Source of the DNA: Albimonas pacifica | GTDB lineage: Bacteria; Pseudomonadota; Alphaproteobacteria; Rhodobacterales; Rhodobacteraceae | Direction of reading: 5' to 3' | Length of the DNA stretch: 57,185 nucleotides | Assembly (NCBI RefSeq): GCF_900113695.1 | Contig: NZ_FOQH01000016.1 | Span: 1 to 57,185, forward strand | Part shown: positions 46,595-55,543 of the stretch, one piece after another | How positions within the stretch are numbered: the first letter of the stretch is position 1 | Layout of the letters: each line of letters begins with the position of its first letter | Notes under the pieces: model-generated | What the model was told of the DNA's origin: nothing | Databases searched by the model: none | The model's input: the letters and a program-made list of their open reading frames with translations, nothing else | Position numbers and translations under genes: made by a program

Positions 46595-47035
46595 TCAGGG
46601 CAGCTCCAGCGCGGCCGCGTCGCCGCGCAGCCACTCGGCCAGCGCCTGCGCCGTCGCCGGGGTTCGGCGCACGGTCAGGGCGCATTCCCAGACCACAGCG
46701 GCGCGCCAGCCCAGCGCCGTCAGCTCGGCCAGAGCCCGCGCGTCACGGGCGACGTTGCGCTCGAATTTCGGCAGCCAGTAGTCGGTTCGCGTGGCGGGCG
46801 TGGTGGCGCGCGGGCAGCCCGGGTGGCGGTGCCAGAAGCAGCCGTGCACGAAGACCGCGGCGCGGAAGCGGGGGTAGACGAGATCGGGGCTGCCGGGCAG
46901 GGCGCGCACCTGAAGACGGTGCCGCAAGCCCATGGCATGCATGGCTTTCCTCAGCCGCATCTCCGGCGAGGTGTCGCGCCCTTTCACCGCCGCCATGGTC
47001 CGCGAGCGCGTAGCCGCGTCGAACACGTCCGTCAT
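46595..47035 (-). CDS. vsr: Very-short-patch repair endonuclease (Vsr)
   Basis: 146-residue endonuclease that nicks at T:G mismatches arising from deamination of 5-methylcytosine. The family core is intact: TRSRTMAAVKGRDTSPEMRLR (with the early glutamate), GSPDLVYPRFRAAVFVHGCFWHRHPGC (catalytic Asp and His residues), DYWLPKFERNVARD, and GWRAAVVWEC. Normally vsr sits beside a cytosine C5-methyltransferase (dcm-like). None is present in this window, so it is an orphan here. It converges with glpK. Confidence 0.94.
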   Translation of the reverse strand: MTDVFDAATRSRTMAAVKGRDTSPEMRLRKAMHAMGLRHRLQVRALPGSPDLVYPRFRAAVFVHGCFWHRHPGCPRATTPATRTDYWLPKFERNVARDARALAELTALGWRAAVVWECALTVRRTPATAQALAEWLRGDAAALELP

Positions 47036-47197
47036 CCGGCCTCCCCTGTCCCGACCGCACAAGGTGCGGACCGGGCGGCCCGGGTCAAGGGGTGGAAGGC
47101 GAGCGCCACGAACGGGTTCGCGCCGGGCCTTCACGCGCAACGGCAGGAGCGGAGACGGCGACGCCGGAGGGGGCGTCGCCGGCTTCGAAAAGGTTGG

Positions 47198-47683
47198 TCA
47201 GAGGCTTGCCGCGGTTTCTTCAAGCTGCTCGGCGGCGACGCCCCAGCCCTCGTGAAAGCCCATCGCCTCGTGGCTGGCCTTGCCCTCGTCGGTGAAATGG
47301 CGGGCGCGGGCGGTGTAGAGCGTGCCGCCTTCGGGCGCGTCCTCCAGCTCGACGATGCCGACGAACAGGGGCTCGTCCGCGATCACCCAGCCGGCGCGGA
47401 AGGCGTCGGTGAACACCAGCCGCGTCTGGGGGACGACCTCGAGGTAGACGCCGTCGTTGGGAAAGGCCTCGCCGTCCGGCCCGCGCATGATCATCGAGCT
47501 CGCCCCGCCCGGGCGCACGTCCAGCGAGACGTCGGTGACCCGCCAGGGACGCGGGCAGAACCAGGGCTCCAGCAGCGCCGGCTCGGTCCAGCAGCGCCAT
47601 ACCGCGGCGCGCGGCGCGGCGAGGCGGCGACGGATCGCGAGCTCGCGCGGGGTGGAGGGGGTCACGTCCAGGATCTCGGGCAT
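47198..47683 (-). CDS. SRPBCC/AHSA1 family protein
   Basis: 161-residue protein of the AHSA1 (activator of Hsp90 homology) START-like fold: ELAIRRRLAAPRAAVWRCWTEPALLEPWFCP and the late YTARARHFTDEGKASHEAMGFHEGWGVAAEQL. Such proteins bind small hydrophobic ligands and often accompany VOC proteins and ArsR/TetR regulators. It is the last gene of a TetR-VOC-SRPBCC operon; its start overlaps the VOC stop (TGATG). Confidence 0.85.
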   Translation of the reverse strand: MPEILDVTPSTPRELAIRRRLAAPRAAVWRCWTEPALLEPWFCPRPWRVTDVSLDVRPGGASSMIMRGPDGEAFPNDGVYLEVVPQTRLVFTDAFRAGWVIADEPLFVGIVELEDAPEGGTLYTARARHFTDEGKASHEAMGFHEGWGVAAEQLEETAASL

Positions 47684-48087
47684 CAGGCCTCTCCCGCGGC
47701 GGGTTCGTCGACGGCCCAGAGCAGGCCGAACGGGTCGACGACCATCCCCCAGCGGTCGCCCCAGAACATGGTCTGCAGGGGCACGCTCACCTCGCAGCCC
47801 GCCTCCAGCGCGCGGGCCCACCAGGCGTCGGCGTCGTCGACCACGATCTGCAGGTGGAAGCCCTGGGGCGGCACGTAGGGCGAGGCCGGGTCGCTCATGT
47901 CCGAGGCCATCAGGCCGCCGCCGTTGATTTCCATCTGCAGGTGGATCAGGCGGTCGGGATCCTCGGACGGCATGCGCGCCACCTCGGTCGCGCCGAAGGC
48001 GCGGGTCCAGAAGGCCGAGGCCTCCGCCGCGCGGCCGTTCAGGCCGATGTAGGGGATCACGCCCGAAAGGGGCGGCGTCTGGGTCAT
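47683..48087 (-). CDS. VOC family (glyoxalase/PhnB-like) protein
   Basis: 134-residue PhnB-type VOC protein: VIPYIGLNGRAAEASAFWTRAFGA, HLQMEINGGGLMASDM, and the end WGDRWGMVVDPFGLLWAV, which is typical for PhnB-like members that lack some metal ligands. The function is not predictable; such proteins bind or modify small molecules. It starts in an ATGA overlap with the TetR gene and its stop overlaps the SRPBCC start. Confidence 0.87.
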   Translation of the reverse strand: MTQTPPLSGVIPYIGLNGRAAEASAFWTRAFGATEVARMPSEDPDRLIHLQMEINGGGLMASDMSDPASPYVPPQGFHLQIVVDDADAWWARALEAGCEVSVPLQTMFWGDRWGMVVDPFGLLWAVDEPAAGEA

Positions 48088-48752
48088 GATGTTCCTCCCT
48101 GGAACGGCGCCGGGGGGATCTGCGGGACGGAGGTCCCGAGCCGGCCGGCGAGATAGGCGAGCAGGTGGGCCGCGCTTTCGCGCGCGGGGGCCGCGTCTCC
48201 GGCGGCCTTGGCGAGCACGAAGGCGCCCTGAAGAACCGCCTGGACGTGCCGCGAAAGCGAGGCGGCCTCGGCGGGGTCGGCCCCGGCGTCGGCCAGCGCC
48301 TCGGCGAAGTCGGGCTCGAGGCGTTCGGCATGGCCCAGGATCTCGGCCGCCGCGGCTTCGCGGATGGCGGGGTGGGAGGCCCAGACCTCCTGCGTCAGGG
48401 TTCCGGCGTAGCAGGTCCAGCTCTCGATCGGCCCCTGCATCAGCGCGCAGCGCAGCGCCACGTAGCCCAGCACACGGTCGGCGGCGCGGGGATGGGCGCG
48501 GAAGGGCGCGGCGGCGAAGAGGCCGTCGGCCATGCGCCCGAAATGGCCGGCGGCGGCCACGGCCAGCGCCTCCTTCGAGGCGAAGTGGTGGAAGAACGCG
48601 CCCTTGGTCACGCCCGCTGCGCGGCAGAGGTCGTCGACCGTCGTCCCCGCATAGCCCTGCGCCCGGAACACCGACAGCGCCGCGTCCAGCAGCGCCGGGC
48701 GCGCGTCGCCGCGGCGGATGCGGGCAGGACGGGGGGCGGGGTCGTCGGGCAT
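48084..48752 (-). CDS. TetR family transcriptional regulator
   Basis: 222-residue TetR regulator. The HTH is ALLDAALSVFRAQGYAGTTVDDLCRAAGVTKGAFFHHF, followed by SKEALAVAAAGHF. The C-terminal domain (WTCYAGTLTQEVWASHPAIREA...) suggests a small-molecule sensor of the DhaR/AcuR-like group. The start ATG is at 48752. An 18-bp palindrome 27 bases upstream (48779) is the obvious autoregulatory operator, so the regulator represses its own operon with the VOC and SRPBCC genes. Confidence 0.9.
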   Translation of the reverse strand: MPDDPAPRPARIRRGDARPALLDAALSVFRAQGYAGTTVDDLCRAAGVTKGAFFHHFASKEALAVAAAGHFGRMADGLFAAAPFRAHPRAADRVLGYVALRCALMQGPIESWTCYAGTLTQEVWASHPAIREAAAAEILGHAERLEPDFAEALADAGADPAEAASLSRHVQAVLQGAFVLAKAAGDAAPARESAAHLLAYLAGRLGTSVPQIPPAPFQGGTS

Positions 48753-48778
48753 GCGGGTCTCCTTGAGGCAGAAGCTTA

Positions 48779-48796
48779 ATACCGACTGGTCGGTAT
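48779..48796. promoter_or_regulatory. TetR operator (18-bp palindrome)
   Basis: ATACCGACTGGTCGGTAT: two perfect 8-bp arms around a TG centre, 27 bases upstream of the TetR start codon. This is a classical TetR-family operator shape; the minus-strand promoter must overlap it. Confidence 0.85.
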
Positions 48797-48898
48797 GTTT
48801 GGCAAGCGAAGACTGACGCACGCGGATCGCAGATGCGGCCGACGCAGCGCGCAAACCCCAGCGGGCCGCTTGGGATCATTTCGGGGATGGGGGGGGCG

Positions 48899-48974
48899 TG
48901 GTGCCCGGGGGCGGATTCGAACCACCGACACGCGGATTTTCAATCCGCTGCTCTACCAACTGAGCTACCCGGGC
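48899..48974 (-). tRNA. tRNA-Phe (anticodon GAA)
   Basis: 76-base tRNA with encoded CCA on the minus strand: acceptor GCCCGGG/CCCGGGC, D-arm AGCTCAGTTGGTAGAGC, anticodon loop TTGAAAA (GAA), T-arm GGTTCGAATCC. Confidence 0.97.
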
Positions 48975-49061
48975 GGGGCGCCGTCTTGGCGGCGCGAGGG
49001 GGGAGATATCGAATGGCGGAGGGGCTGACAAGAGCCTCCGGAGGATTTTGTGCGGCCGGTT

Positions 49062-49244
49062 TCAGGACGTCGCGTCACGGGGCGCGGGCAGGGCCGCGTC
49101 CTCGGCGTCGGGGTCGTCCTCCTCGACGGCAGGAATGGCGTAGGCGCCGTTCAGCCAGCGCGCCAGGTCCACGTCCGCGCAGCGCTTGGAGCAGAACGGG
49201 CGATAGGCCTGGACGGTGGGCTTGCGGCAGATCGGGCAGGGCAT
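49062..49244 (-). CDS. yacG: Zinc-finger protein YacG (DNA gyrase inhibitor family)
   Basis: 60-residue protein with a four-cysteine zinc site: MPCPICRKP (CxxC) and FCSKRCADVDLARWLNG (CxxxC). The acidic tail (EEDDPDAEDAA) is family-like. In E. coli YacG binds GyrB and inhibits gyrase. It follows the RNase E/G gene by about 120 bases on the same strand, as in many alphaproteobacteria. Confidence 0.92.
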   Translation of the reverse strand: MPCPICRKPTVQAYRPFCSKRCADVDLARWLNGAYAIPAVEEDDPDAEDAALPAPRDATS

Positions 49245-49362
49245 GGGCGGGCTCCTTTCGCGGCGGGGGCAGGGTCGCGCCTATCCGGGAACGCGGCAAG
49301 CCCCGCGAGGGCGGGGCGCGCGGCGAGGCGGGCAGGGGCGCGCAGGGCGCGCGCCCCATGGG

Positions 49363-50463
49363 TCAGGAGAAGTCGCGGGGCAGCAGCTCGCGCAGGGGGC
49401 GACGCTCGCGCCGGCGGGTCAGCTCGATGTGGCCCAGCGGGGTCCAGCCGAGGACCTGGGTGTCCACGGGGTCCTCGCGCAGCGCGCGCTTGATGGCGGT
49501 CTCGGCCTGCTTGCGGTCGCGCTTCGACAGGGGGGCGAGGTCGATGACGATCTGCCCGCCCAGGCCCCGCAGGCGCAGCTGGCGGGGCAGGTCGGCGAGC
49601 GCGGCGAGATTGGCCTTCAGTCCCGCGGCGGTCGAGAAATCGCCGCCGGTGTTCACGTCGATCGCGGTCAGGGCCGAGGTCGGCTCGACCATCATCCAGG
49701 CGTCGGTCCCGAGATCCACGCGCGGGCGCAGCAGCGCGCCGAGCTGGTCGAGCGCGCCCATGTCGTCCCACAGGCGCAGGTCGCCGCGGATCACTTCCTC
49801 GGGCTCGGGGTCGACCCAGTCGCGCCAGGCGCGGGTCACGGCGTCGGGGGCGGCGACGACCTCGGCGGGCTCTCCGCCCTCGGCCTCGGCGGCGCGGGCG
49901 GCGTTGAGCAATTCGGCCAGCGCCGCCACGTCGTCGTGGATCGCCTCCTCGTCCACGCCCTCGGCGGCGGAGCGCAGGATGGCGCCGGGGGCGGCCTCGC
50001 CCAGCGCCTCGGCGCCGAGGCCAAGGGCGGAGAGCGCCTCCTCGGCGATGACGCGCAGGCGGGCGGCCTCGTCCTCGTCGCGCACGCGGCGGGCGACGTT
50101 GATGCCGGGCGCATGGGGCGTGAGGATCGCGTAGCGGCCCTTGTAGAGCGGCTCGTCGGAGACGGGGGTCGCCTTGCCGGGCTCGGCATGGCGGGCGACC
50201 TGGACGAGGAGCTTCTCCCCGGGGCGGGCCTTCCGGGGGGCTTTCAGAAAGCCCTCGCGGCCGTCGCCGAGGTCCAGGAACAGGGCGCCGATGGCCTCGA
50301 CCCGGCGGATGACTTTCGCCAGGTGCACGGCCTCGAGCCGCGGGGCGGGGTCGCTCTCGGGCGGGTCGATGGCAAGGTCCTCGATGCGCCCGTCGACCAT
50401 CAGGGCGGCGAGGGCGGGCCATTTCGGCTCGTCCTCGAGGATCAGAACGGCGCGGCCCTTCAT
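49363..50463 (-). CDS. Short ribonuclease E/G family protein
   Basis: 366-residue RNase E/G-type protein. The DNase-I-like catalytic part is recognisable with both metal aspartates: [10 protein letters not shown] and [15 protein letters not shown]. An S1-like region ([12 protein letters not shown]) lies near the N-terminus. The protein ends at [13 protein letters not shown], before the Zn-link CPxCxG segment of RNase E and G, so it is a shorter subfamily. It starts in an overlap with the maf stop (ATGA). A role in RNA processing is expected but untested for this branch. Confidence 0.88.
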   Translation of the reverse strand: MKGRAVLILEDEPKWPALAALMVDGRIEDLAIDPPESDPAPRLEAVHLAKVIRRVEAIGALFLDLGDGREGFLKAPRKARPGEKLLVQVARHAEPGKATPVSDEPLYKGRYAILTPHAPGINVARRVRDEDEAARLRVIAEEALSALGLGAEALGEAAPGAILRSAAEGVDEEAIHDDVAALAELLNAARAAEAEGGEPAEVVAAPDAVTRAWRDWVDPEPEEVIRGDLRLWDDMGALDQLGALLRPRVDLGTDAWMMVEPTSALTAIDVNTGGDFSTAAGLKANLAALADLPRQLRLRGLGGQIVIDLAPLSKRDRKQAETAIKRALREDPVDTQVLGWTPLGHIELTRRRERRPLRELLPRDFS

Positions 50464-51143
50464 GCGGGGGATCCTTCCCAGGTGACGGGCACGCCCGCGC
50501 CCTGGAGGAGGTTCGCGACCTCGACCAGGGGCAGGCCCACCACGTTGGTGTAGCTGCCGTTGATGGCGGGGACGAAGCCGGCGCCGATGCCCTGGATGGC
50601 GTAGCCGCCGGCCTTGCCGCGCCACTCGCCCGAGCGCAGGTAGGCCGAGATCTCGGCGTCCGACAGGCGCTTGAAGCGGACCTGGGTTTCCACGCGGCGG
50701 GTCCACTCCCGGCCGCCGCGCCGCAGGGCGACGCCGGTGATCACGCGGTGTCGGCGCCCGGAGAGGAGGGAGAGGAACCCATAGGCCTCCGCCTCGTCCT
50801 GCGGCTTGCCCAGGATCCGGCGGCCGGCGGCGACGACCGTGTCGGCGGCGAGCACCGCGTCGTCCCCGCCGAGGCCCGCGGCCACCGCCTTCGCCTTCTC
50901 GCGCGCGAGGCGCAGGGCGTAGGGGCGGGGCTCCTCGTCCTTCTTCGGGGTCTCGTCGATGTCGGCGGGGATCACCGCGTCGGGGACGACCCCGATCGAG
51001 GCGAGCAGCGCCAGCCGGCGCGGCGAGGCGGAGCCGAGCACGAGGCGCGGCCCGGCGGCGTCGGGCGTCCGGCGGGGGGCCGGATCGGCCGCCGGCCCGT
51101 CCGCGCCTGGCGCCTGCGGCGCAGGGGCGGGGTCGGCGGTCAT
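50460..51143 (-). CDS. maf: Maf-like nucleotide pyrophosphatase
   Basis: 227-residue Maf/Ham1-superfamily protein that hydrolyses non-canonical or modified NTPs. The core begins [18 protein letters not shown] and has the acidic/lysine residues in [29 protein letters not shown] and [16 protein letters not shown]. An additional 31-residue Ala/Pro-rich N-terminus precedes the core; the ATG at 51143 directly follows infA (four bases after its stop). The infA-maf-RNase E/G order is conserved in alphaproteobacteria. Confidence 0.93.
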   Translation of the reverse strand: MTADPAPAPQAPGADGPAADPAPRRTPDAAGPRLVLGSASPRRLALLASIGVVPDAVIPADIDETPKKDEEPRPYALRLAREKAKAVAAGLGGDDAVLAADTVVAAGRRILGKPQDEAEAYGFLSLLSGRRHRVITGVALRRGGREWTRRVETQVRFKRLSDAEISAYLRSGEWRGKAGGYAIQGIGAGFVPAINGSYTNVVGLPLVEVANLLQGAGVPVTWEGSPA

Positions 51144-51147
51144 CGTC

Positions 51148-51366
51148 TTACTTGAAGCGGTAGGTGATGCGGCCCTTGGTCAGGTCGTAGGGCGTCATCT
51201 CCACCTGGACCTTGTCGCCCGCCAGCACGCGGATGCGGTTCTTGCGCATCTTGCCCGCGGTGTGGGCGATGATCTCATGGCCGTTCTCGAGCTTCACCCG
51301 AAAGGTCGCGTTCGGCAGAAGTTCGACAACGACCCCGGGAAATTCGAGAGTCTCTTCCTTGGCCAT
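51148..51366 (-). CDS. infA: Translation initiation factor IF-1
   Basis: 72-residue OB-fold initiation factor: [41 protein letters not shown] and the end [12 protein letters not shown] match IF-1 throughout. It begins a leftward run infA-maf-RNase E/G. Confidence 0.98.
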   Translation of the reverse strand: MAKEETLEFPGVVVELLPNATFRVKLENGHEIIAHTAGKMRKNRIRVLAGDKVQVEMTPYDLTKGRITYRFK

Positions 51367-51703
51367 GCCATCTCCGGAGCAGCAAACAGGGATCGCCGCG
51401 GCGCGCCCCTGCGCGTCGCGTGCCGGGGGGTATGGCGCCCTGCGCGCCGGATTTCAAGGCGCCGCGGACGAGCGGGCGCGAAGTCGGGGGCGGCGGGGAC
51501 GGGAGACGCGGGGCCCGCGTGCGGGGCCCGGACAAGGACGCGGGCGTTTTCCCGCCGAACTCGCGTCGATTGCGGCGGCGCCGCCCAAATCGGGGCGAAG
51601 TCGGGGTGTTGTTGCGAACCGCGTTGAAGGCGCGGAACGCCCGCCCATCTCTTGGACCGAGGCGCGCCACGACAGGCTGCGCCCCGGAACAACGGAGGAC
51701 ACC
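51367..51703. other. Divergent promoter region infA / DUF992 gene
   Basis: 337 bases between the divergent infA and DUF992 genes. Both promoters must be here, but no clear -35/-10 pair stands out. The only palindrome-like sequence is GGCGCCCTGCGCGCC at 51434-51448 next to ATTTCAAGGCGCC. Confidence 0.35.
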
Positions 51704-52216
51704 ATGATCAACCGCAAGATCGCCGGCCTTTCCGCTCTGGCCCTGACCGCCGCCGCGGCGGTCTCCGCCCCTGCGCTCGCCGCGGGCCAGGCCAACGAGC
51801 GCGAGGCGGCTGTGGAAGTCGGGGTGCTGACCTGCGACCTGACCGCCAAGGACAACGACATCATCCGCGCCAAGACCGAGTACGTGTGCTCGCTGGACGC
51901 GCAGGACGACCAGTTCGACGGCACGTATGTCGCCAACATCACCAAGTGGGGCGTGGATCTCTCGACCACGGACCAGGAAGTGATCAAGTGGGCGGTGCTG
52001 ACCACGCAGGAGAAGTTCAACCCCACGATGATGGACGGCGAGTACGTGGGCGCCTCGGCCGACGTCTCGGTGGCCTACGGCGCGGGCGTGCGGGTGCTGG
52101 TGGGCGGCGAGTCCGACGCCATCTCGCTGCAGCCGCTGTCGGTGTCCGGCAAGGAGGGCTACGGCCTCGCGGTCGGCCTCGAGTCGATGGAGCTGCGCGC
52201 GGTCGACCCTTCGTAA
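51704..52216 (+). CDS. DUF992 family secreted protein
   Basis: 170-residue protein with an N-terminal signal peptide (residues 1-27, ending in ALAAGQ). The mature part matches DUF992: VGVLTCDLTAK, VCSLDAQDDQFDGTYVANITKWGVDL, GEYVGASADVSVAYGAGVRVLVGG and SLQPLSVSGKEGYGLAVGLESMELR. The fold is beta-rich and the function unknown; periplasmic or surface location is expected. GGAGGAC lies just before the ATG. A strong hairpin terminator follows. Confidence 0.88.
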   Translation: MINRKIAGLSALALTAAAAVSAPALAAGQANEREAAVEVGVLTCDLTAKDNDIIRAKTEYVCSLDAQDDQFDGTYVANITKWGVDLSTTDQEVIKWAVLTTQEKFNPTMMDGEYVGASADVSVAYGAGVRVLVGGESDAISLQPLSVSGKEGYGLAVGLESMELRAVDPS

Positions 52217-52223
52217 GCCGCTC

Positions 52224-52262
52224 GGCCCGGCCGCGGACCCGATCCGCGGCCGGGCCCGGTTT
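52224..52262 (+). terminator. Terminator after the DUF992 gene
   Basis: Perfect 14-bp stem (52224-52237 with 52243-52256) with the five-base loop CCCGA, then CGGTTTCC. Eight bases after the stop codon. Confidence 0.7.
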
Positions 52263-52534
52263 CCCGGCGCGGGATCCGCGCGCCGGGGCGAGGCCCGACG
52301 GCCCGCCGCCCCGGCGTCCTTCGTGAACCCAGAGCCTTCGATCCCTCGAGGCTCGCCAGCGGCCGGACCGGGCGTCGTCCCTCGCGCCCCGTCCGCCCCC
52401 GCCCGGGAGAGGCGCGCCCCGCACAAGCGGGGCGCGTCGCTGCCTGTGCCCTCCCCCGGGCCCTTCCCGTCTTCCCCCCTTTCGCGACGTCCGCCCCGGG
52501 CGCCCCTGGCGCGACGCCCGCCAGGCCCCGCAAA

Positions 52535-52807
52535 GCGCCTGTTCTCCGGAGCCGTCTCTCGCGGATGCCGACCAGAGCGACTCGGCCCCCGGGGTCAAGG
52601 ATCGCGCAGCGACCCCGCGCAGCGGGGCTTGTCCTTGACCCCGGGGGGCGAGTCGCTCAGGCATCGCAAGCGAGAGACGGGTCCGGAGAACAGGCGCGGG
52701 CTTGTTCTTGGGTGAGTCAGGAGCCCGCCGGAGGCTTCGACGCCGGCAGTCCGTGACCACGGTCCCGCCAGGCGCCCCCCGGCCAAGCCCGCCCGCAGGG
52801 CGCCTGC
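52535..52807 (+). repeat. Palindromic repeat element, copy C
   Basis: Core 52535-52697 (163 bp) with the same terminal inverted repeats as copy A; inner inverted repeat 52575-52601 with 52632-52658. Tail to about 52735 and terminal block to 52807. It lies between convergent genes. The 270 bases before it (52263-52534) are GC-rich and contain no gene that I can see. Confidence 0.9.
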
Positions 52808-52823
52808 GAGCCCGGGAACCCCT

Positions 52824-53270
52824 TCAGAACGCCGGGAACTCCCGGCGCAGGTTCGCCAGGATCTGGTCGCGCGTCTGCCGGTAGGCGTCGAGCTTCTGTT
52901 CCCGCGTCTGTCCGATCCCGGTGGGATCGAGCGTCGGCCAGTAGCGCACTTCGGTCGCGAACCAGCGGGTCTGGTCGAGCGCCGCGCGCTGGGCGGCGGG
53001 GGAGAGGGCCACGATCAGCTCGTAGCTGTCGATCTGGTCGCCGCCCATCGCCAGGTCCTCGAAGGAGCGCACCTTGTGGGCGGTCAGCTCCACCCCGATC
53101 TCGGCGCAGGCGGCGACCGCGAACGGGTCCACGTCCATGTCGTGCTTCACGCCCGCCGACTGCACGAAGACCCGCGCCCCGTGCAGCTTCTTCATCATCC
53201 CCTCGGCCATCGGCGAGCGCACCGCGTTGTGATCGCAGCAGAACAGGATCGAGGCGGGGAGCTCGGCCAA
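52824..53270 (-). CDS. Low-molecular-weight phosphatase family protein
   Basis: 148-residue protein with the LMW protein tyrosine phosphatase / arsenate reductase fold. The catalytic loop CDHNAVRS (C-x5-R, Cys12 to Arg18) is followed by PMAEGMMKKLHG; the late aspartate region reads YWPTLDPTGIG. Whether it acts on phosphotyrosine or arsenate is not clear. The start is TTG at 53270, which follows GAGGG and lies directly behind the UPF0262 gene; the frame is open further upstream, where it overlaps that gene. Confidence 0.82.
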   Translation of the reverse strand: MAELPASILFCCDHNAVRSPMAEGMMKKLHGARVFVQSAGVKHDMDVDPFAVAACAEIGVELTAHKVRSFEDLAMGGDQIDSYELIVALSPAAQRAALDQTRWFATEVRYWPTLDPTGIGQTREQKLDAYRQTRDQILANLRREFPAF

Positions 53271-53280
53271 GCGTCTGCCC

Positions 53281-53751
53281 TCAGCCGCGGAAGTGGAGGA
53301 CGCAGACCAGGGTGAACAGGCGCCGGGCGGTGTCGGCATCGACCACCGCCTTGCCCTCGAGCCGTTCCTCGAGGATCCGCGCGCCCTCGTTGTGGATGCC
53401 GCGCCGGCCCATGTCGATCGCCTCGATCTGGGAGGGCGGCAGCCGCTTCACCGCGTCGTAGTAGCTTTCGCAGATCGCGAAGTAGTCCTTGATGATCTGG
53501 CGGAACGGCCCGAGCGAGAGGTGGAACTCGGCGGCGGGCTCGCCCGCCTCGGTGCGGATGTCGAAGACCAGCCGGCGGTCGCGGATCGAGAGGTCGAGCC
53601 GGTAGGGGCCCGGCGGCACGCCCTCCTTCTGCACGTCGAAGGCGTTCTCCTCGAGCAGGTCGAAGATCGCGACCTTGCGCTCCTGCTCGACCTCGGGCGT
53701 GGGGGGCGCGAGGCCCGCCTCGTCGAGGGTGACGGCGACCAGACGGCTCAT
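53281..53751 (-). CDS. UPF0262 family protein
   Basis: 156-residue protein of the UPF0262 family, found mainly in alphaproteobacteria beside hisD. The characteristic sequence [48 protein letters not shown] is present (given here in parts: [36 protein letters not shown]). Function unknown. Its start overlaps the hisD stop by four bases and the phosphatase gene follows after ten bases, so the three form one operon. Confidence 0.92.
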   Translation of the reverse strand: MSRLVAVTLDEAGLAPPTPEVEQERKVAIFDLLEENAFDVQKEGVPPGPYRLDLSIRDRRLVFDIRTEAGEPAAEFHLSLGPFRQIIKDYFAICESYYDAVKRLPPSQIEAIDMGRRGIHNEGARILEERLEGKAVVDADTARRLFTLVCVLHFRG

Positions 53752-55076
53752 GTCCCGGACTCCATCGAGGCTTCCTCCTCGTTGAGCGCCGCGAGGCGCA
53801 GGCCGACGGAGAGCGCGTGCGCCTCCAGGCTCTCCGAGCGCGCCAGGGTCTCGGCGGCGGGGCCGATGGCGGCGAGCGCGCCGGGCGTCATCCGCGCGAT
53901 GGTGGTGCGCTTCATGAAGTCGAGCACCGAGAGCCCCGACGAGAACCGCGCCGAGCGGGCGGTGGGCAGCACGTGGTTGGGCCCCCCCACGTAGTCGCCG
54001 ATCGCCTCGGGCGTGAAGGCGCCGAGGAAGATCGCGCCGGCGTGGCGGATGTTCGCGGCCACCGCCTCGGGGTCGGCGGTGACGATCTCGAGGTGCTCGG
54101 GCGCGATCCGGTCGGAGACGGCGGCGGCCTCGGCCATGTCGCGCACCAGGATCACCGCGCCGTTGGCCCGCCAGGAGGCGGCGGCGATCTCGGCGCGCTC
54201 GAGCCGGGTCAGCAGCCGCTCGACCGCCGCGATCACCGCCTGGGCGAGGGCGGCCGAGTCGGTGACGAGGATCGACTGGGCGGAGGGATCGTGCTCGGCC
54301 TGGGACATCAGGTCCATGGCGACCCACTCGGGGTTGGCCGTCGCGTCGGCGATGACCAGGATCTCGGAGGGGCCGGCGATCATGTCGATGCCGACGGTGC
54401 CGAAGACCCGCCGCTTGGCGGCGGCCACGTAGGCGTTGCCGGGGCCGGCGATCTTGTCGACGGCGCGAATCGTGTCGGTGCCGTAGGCGAGCGCGCCGAT
54501 CGCCTGCGCGCCGCCGATCCGCCAGACCTCGTCGACGCCCGCGATCCGGGCCGCGAGCAGGGTCAGCGGATTGGCCTTGCCCCCCGGGGTCGGCATGCAG
54601 ACCGCCAGCCGCTCGACGCCGGCCACCCGCGCGGGGATCGCGTTCATCAGCAGCGACGAGGGGTAGGAGGCGAGCCCGCCCGGCACGTAGAGCCCCGCCG
54701 CCTCGACCGCCGTCCAGCGCCAGCCCAGCGTGGCGCCGTGGGGGTCCTGGAAGGAGACGTCCTCGGGGCGCTGGCGGGCGTGGTAGGCCTCGATCCGCTC
54801 GGCGGCGATCTCCAGCGCGCGGGCCTCCTCGGGGGGGACGGCGGCGCAGGCGACCGCGATCTCCTCCTCGGAGATGGCGAGCGTGTCGGGGGCGAGCTGC
54901 ATGCGGTCGAAGCGCGCGGTGTGGTCGATGACCGCGTCGTCGCCGCGTTTGCGCACGTCGTCGAGGATCGCCGCCACGACGTCGTCCACCTCGGGCGAGG
55001 ACTCCCGTTTCATCGACAGGAGGTCGCGGAACCGGCTCTCGAAATCCGGGGCGTCGGCGCGGAGCGTGACGGGCAT
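53748..55076 (-). CDS. hisD: Histidinol dehydrogenase
   Basis: 442-residue zinc enzyme carrying out the last two steps of histidine synthesis (histidinol to histidine with NAD). Family sequences: [69 protein letters not shown], and [18 protein letters not shown]. The ATG at 55076 (MPVTLRAD) is preferred. It is the first gene of a hisD-UPF0262-phosphatase operon. Confidence 0.97.
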   Translation of the reverse strand: MPVTLRADAPDFESRFRDLLSMKRESSPEVDDVVAAILDDVRKRGDDAVIDHTARFDRMQLAPDTLAISEEEIAVACAAVPPEEARALEIAAERIEAYHARQRPEDVSFQDPHGATLGWRWTAVEAAGLYVPGGLASYPSSLLMNAIPARVAGVERLAVCMPTPGGKANPLTLLAARIAGVDEVWRIGGAQAIGALAYGTDTIRAVDKIAGPGNAYVAAAKRRVFGTVGIDMIAGPSEILVIADATANPEWVAMDLMSQAEHDPSAQSILVTDSAALAQAVIAAVERLLTRLERAEIAAASWRANGAVILVRDMAEAAAVSDRIAPEHLEIVTADPEAVAANIRHAGAIFLGAFTPEAIGDYVGGPNHVLPTARSARFSSGLSVLDFMKRTTIARMTPGALAAIGPAAETLARSESLEAHALSVGLRLAALNEEEASMESGT

Positions 55077-55159
55077 GGGGCCTCCGAAATCAGCGTTCCG
55101 CGGTGATAGCGGGCGGCGGCGGCGGTCACAACCGGGGGCGAACATCGCGGAAGCGGTCC

Positions 55160-55436
55160 GCAGGCGCCCTGCGGGCGGGCGCGGCGGCGTCGCGCCGGAT
55201 GGGGCGAGGGGCGAGGGAGCGGCTGGCTGCGGAGCCTCCGGCGGGCTCCTGACTCACCAAAGAACAAGCCCCGCGCCTGTTCTCCGGCGCCGTCCATCGC
55301 CTAGGCTGCCTGAGCGACTCGCCGGGAGCGGTCAAGGACAAGCCCGCGCAAGCGCGGGTCGCTGCGCGATCCCTGACCGCTCCCGGCGAGTCGCTCTGAT
55401 CGGCGCCCGCGACGGACGGCTCCGGAGAATAGGCGC
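55160..55436 (-). repeat. Palindromic repeat element, copy D
   Basis: Reverse orientation like copy B. Core 55273-55436 (164 bp); the tail and the AGGCGCCCTGCGGGCGGGC block are to the left. The right terminal repeat has a C-to-T change in AGGCGC's neighbour (ATAGGCGC) and the inner stem uses a CGGGAGCGGTCA variant, with compensating changes on the other arm (TGACCGCTCCCG). It lies between hisD and the DUF2948 gene, which share the same strand. Confidence 0.88.
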
Positions 55437-55543
55437 TCGGCGAGGGCCGGTGGGCGTCGCGCCGGCGCCCGCCCCGGGCCGCGGCGCTTGCGGGGAGGGA
55501 GGATGGCGCGGGCCGAGGGGAGGGCTAGGCAGGACCGCCGCCC

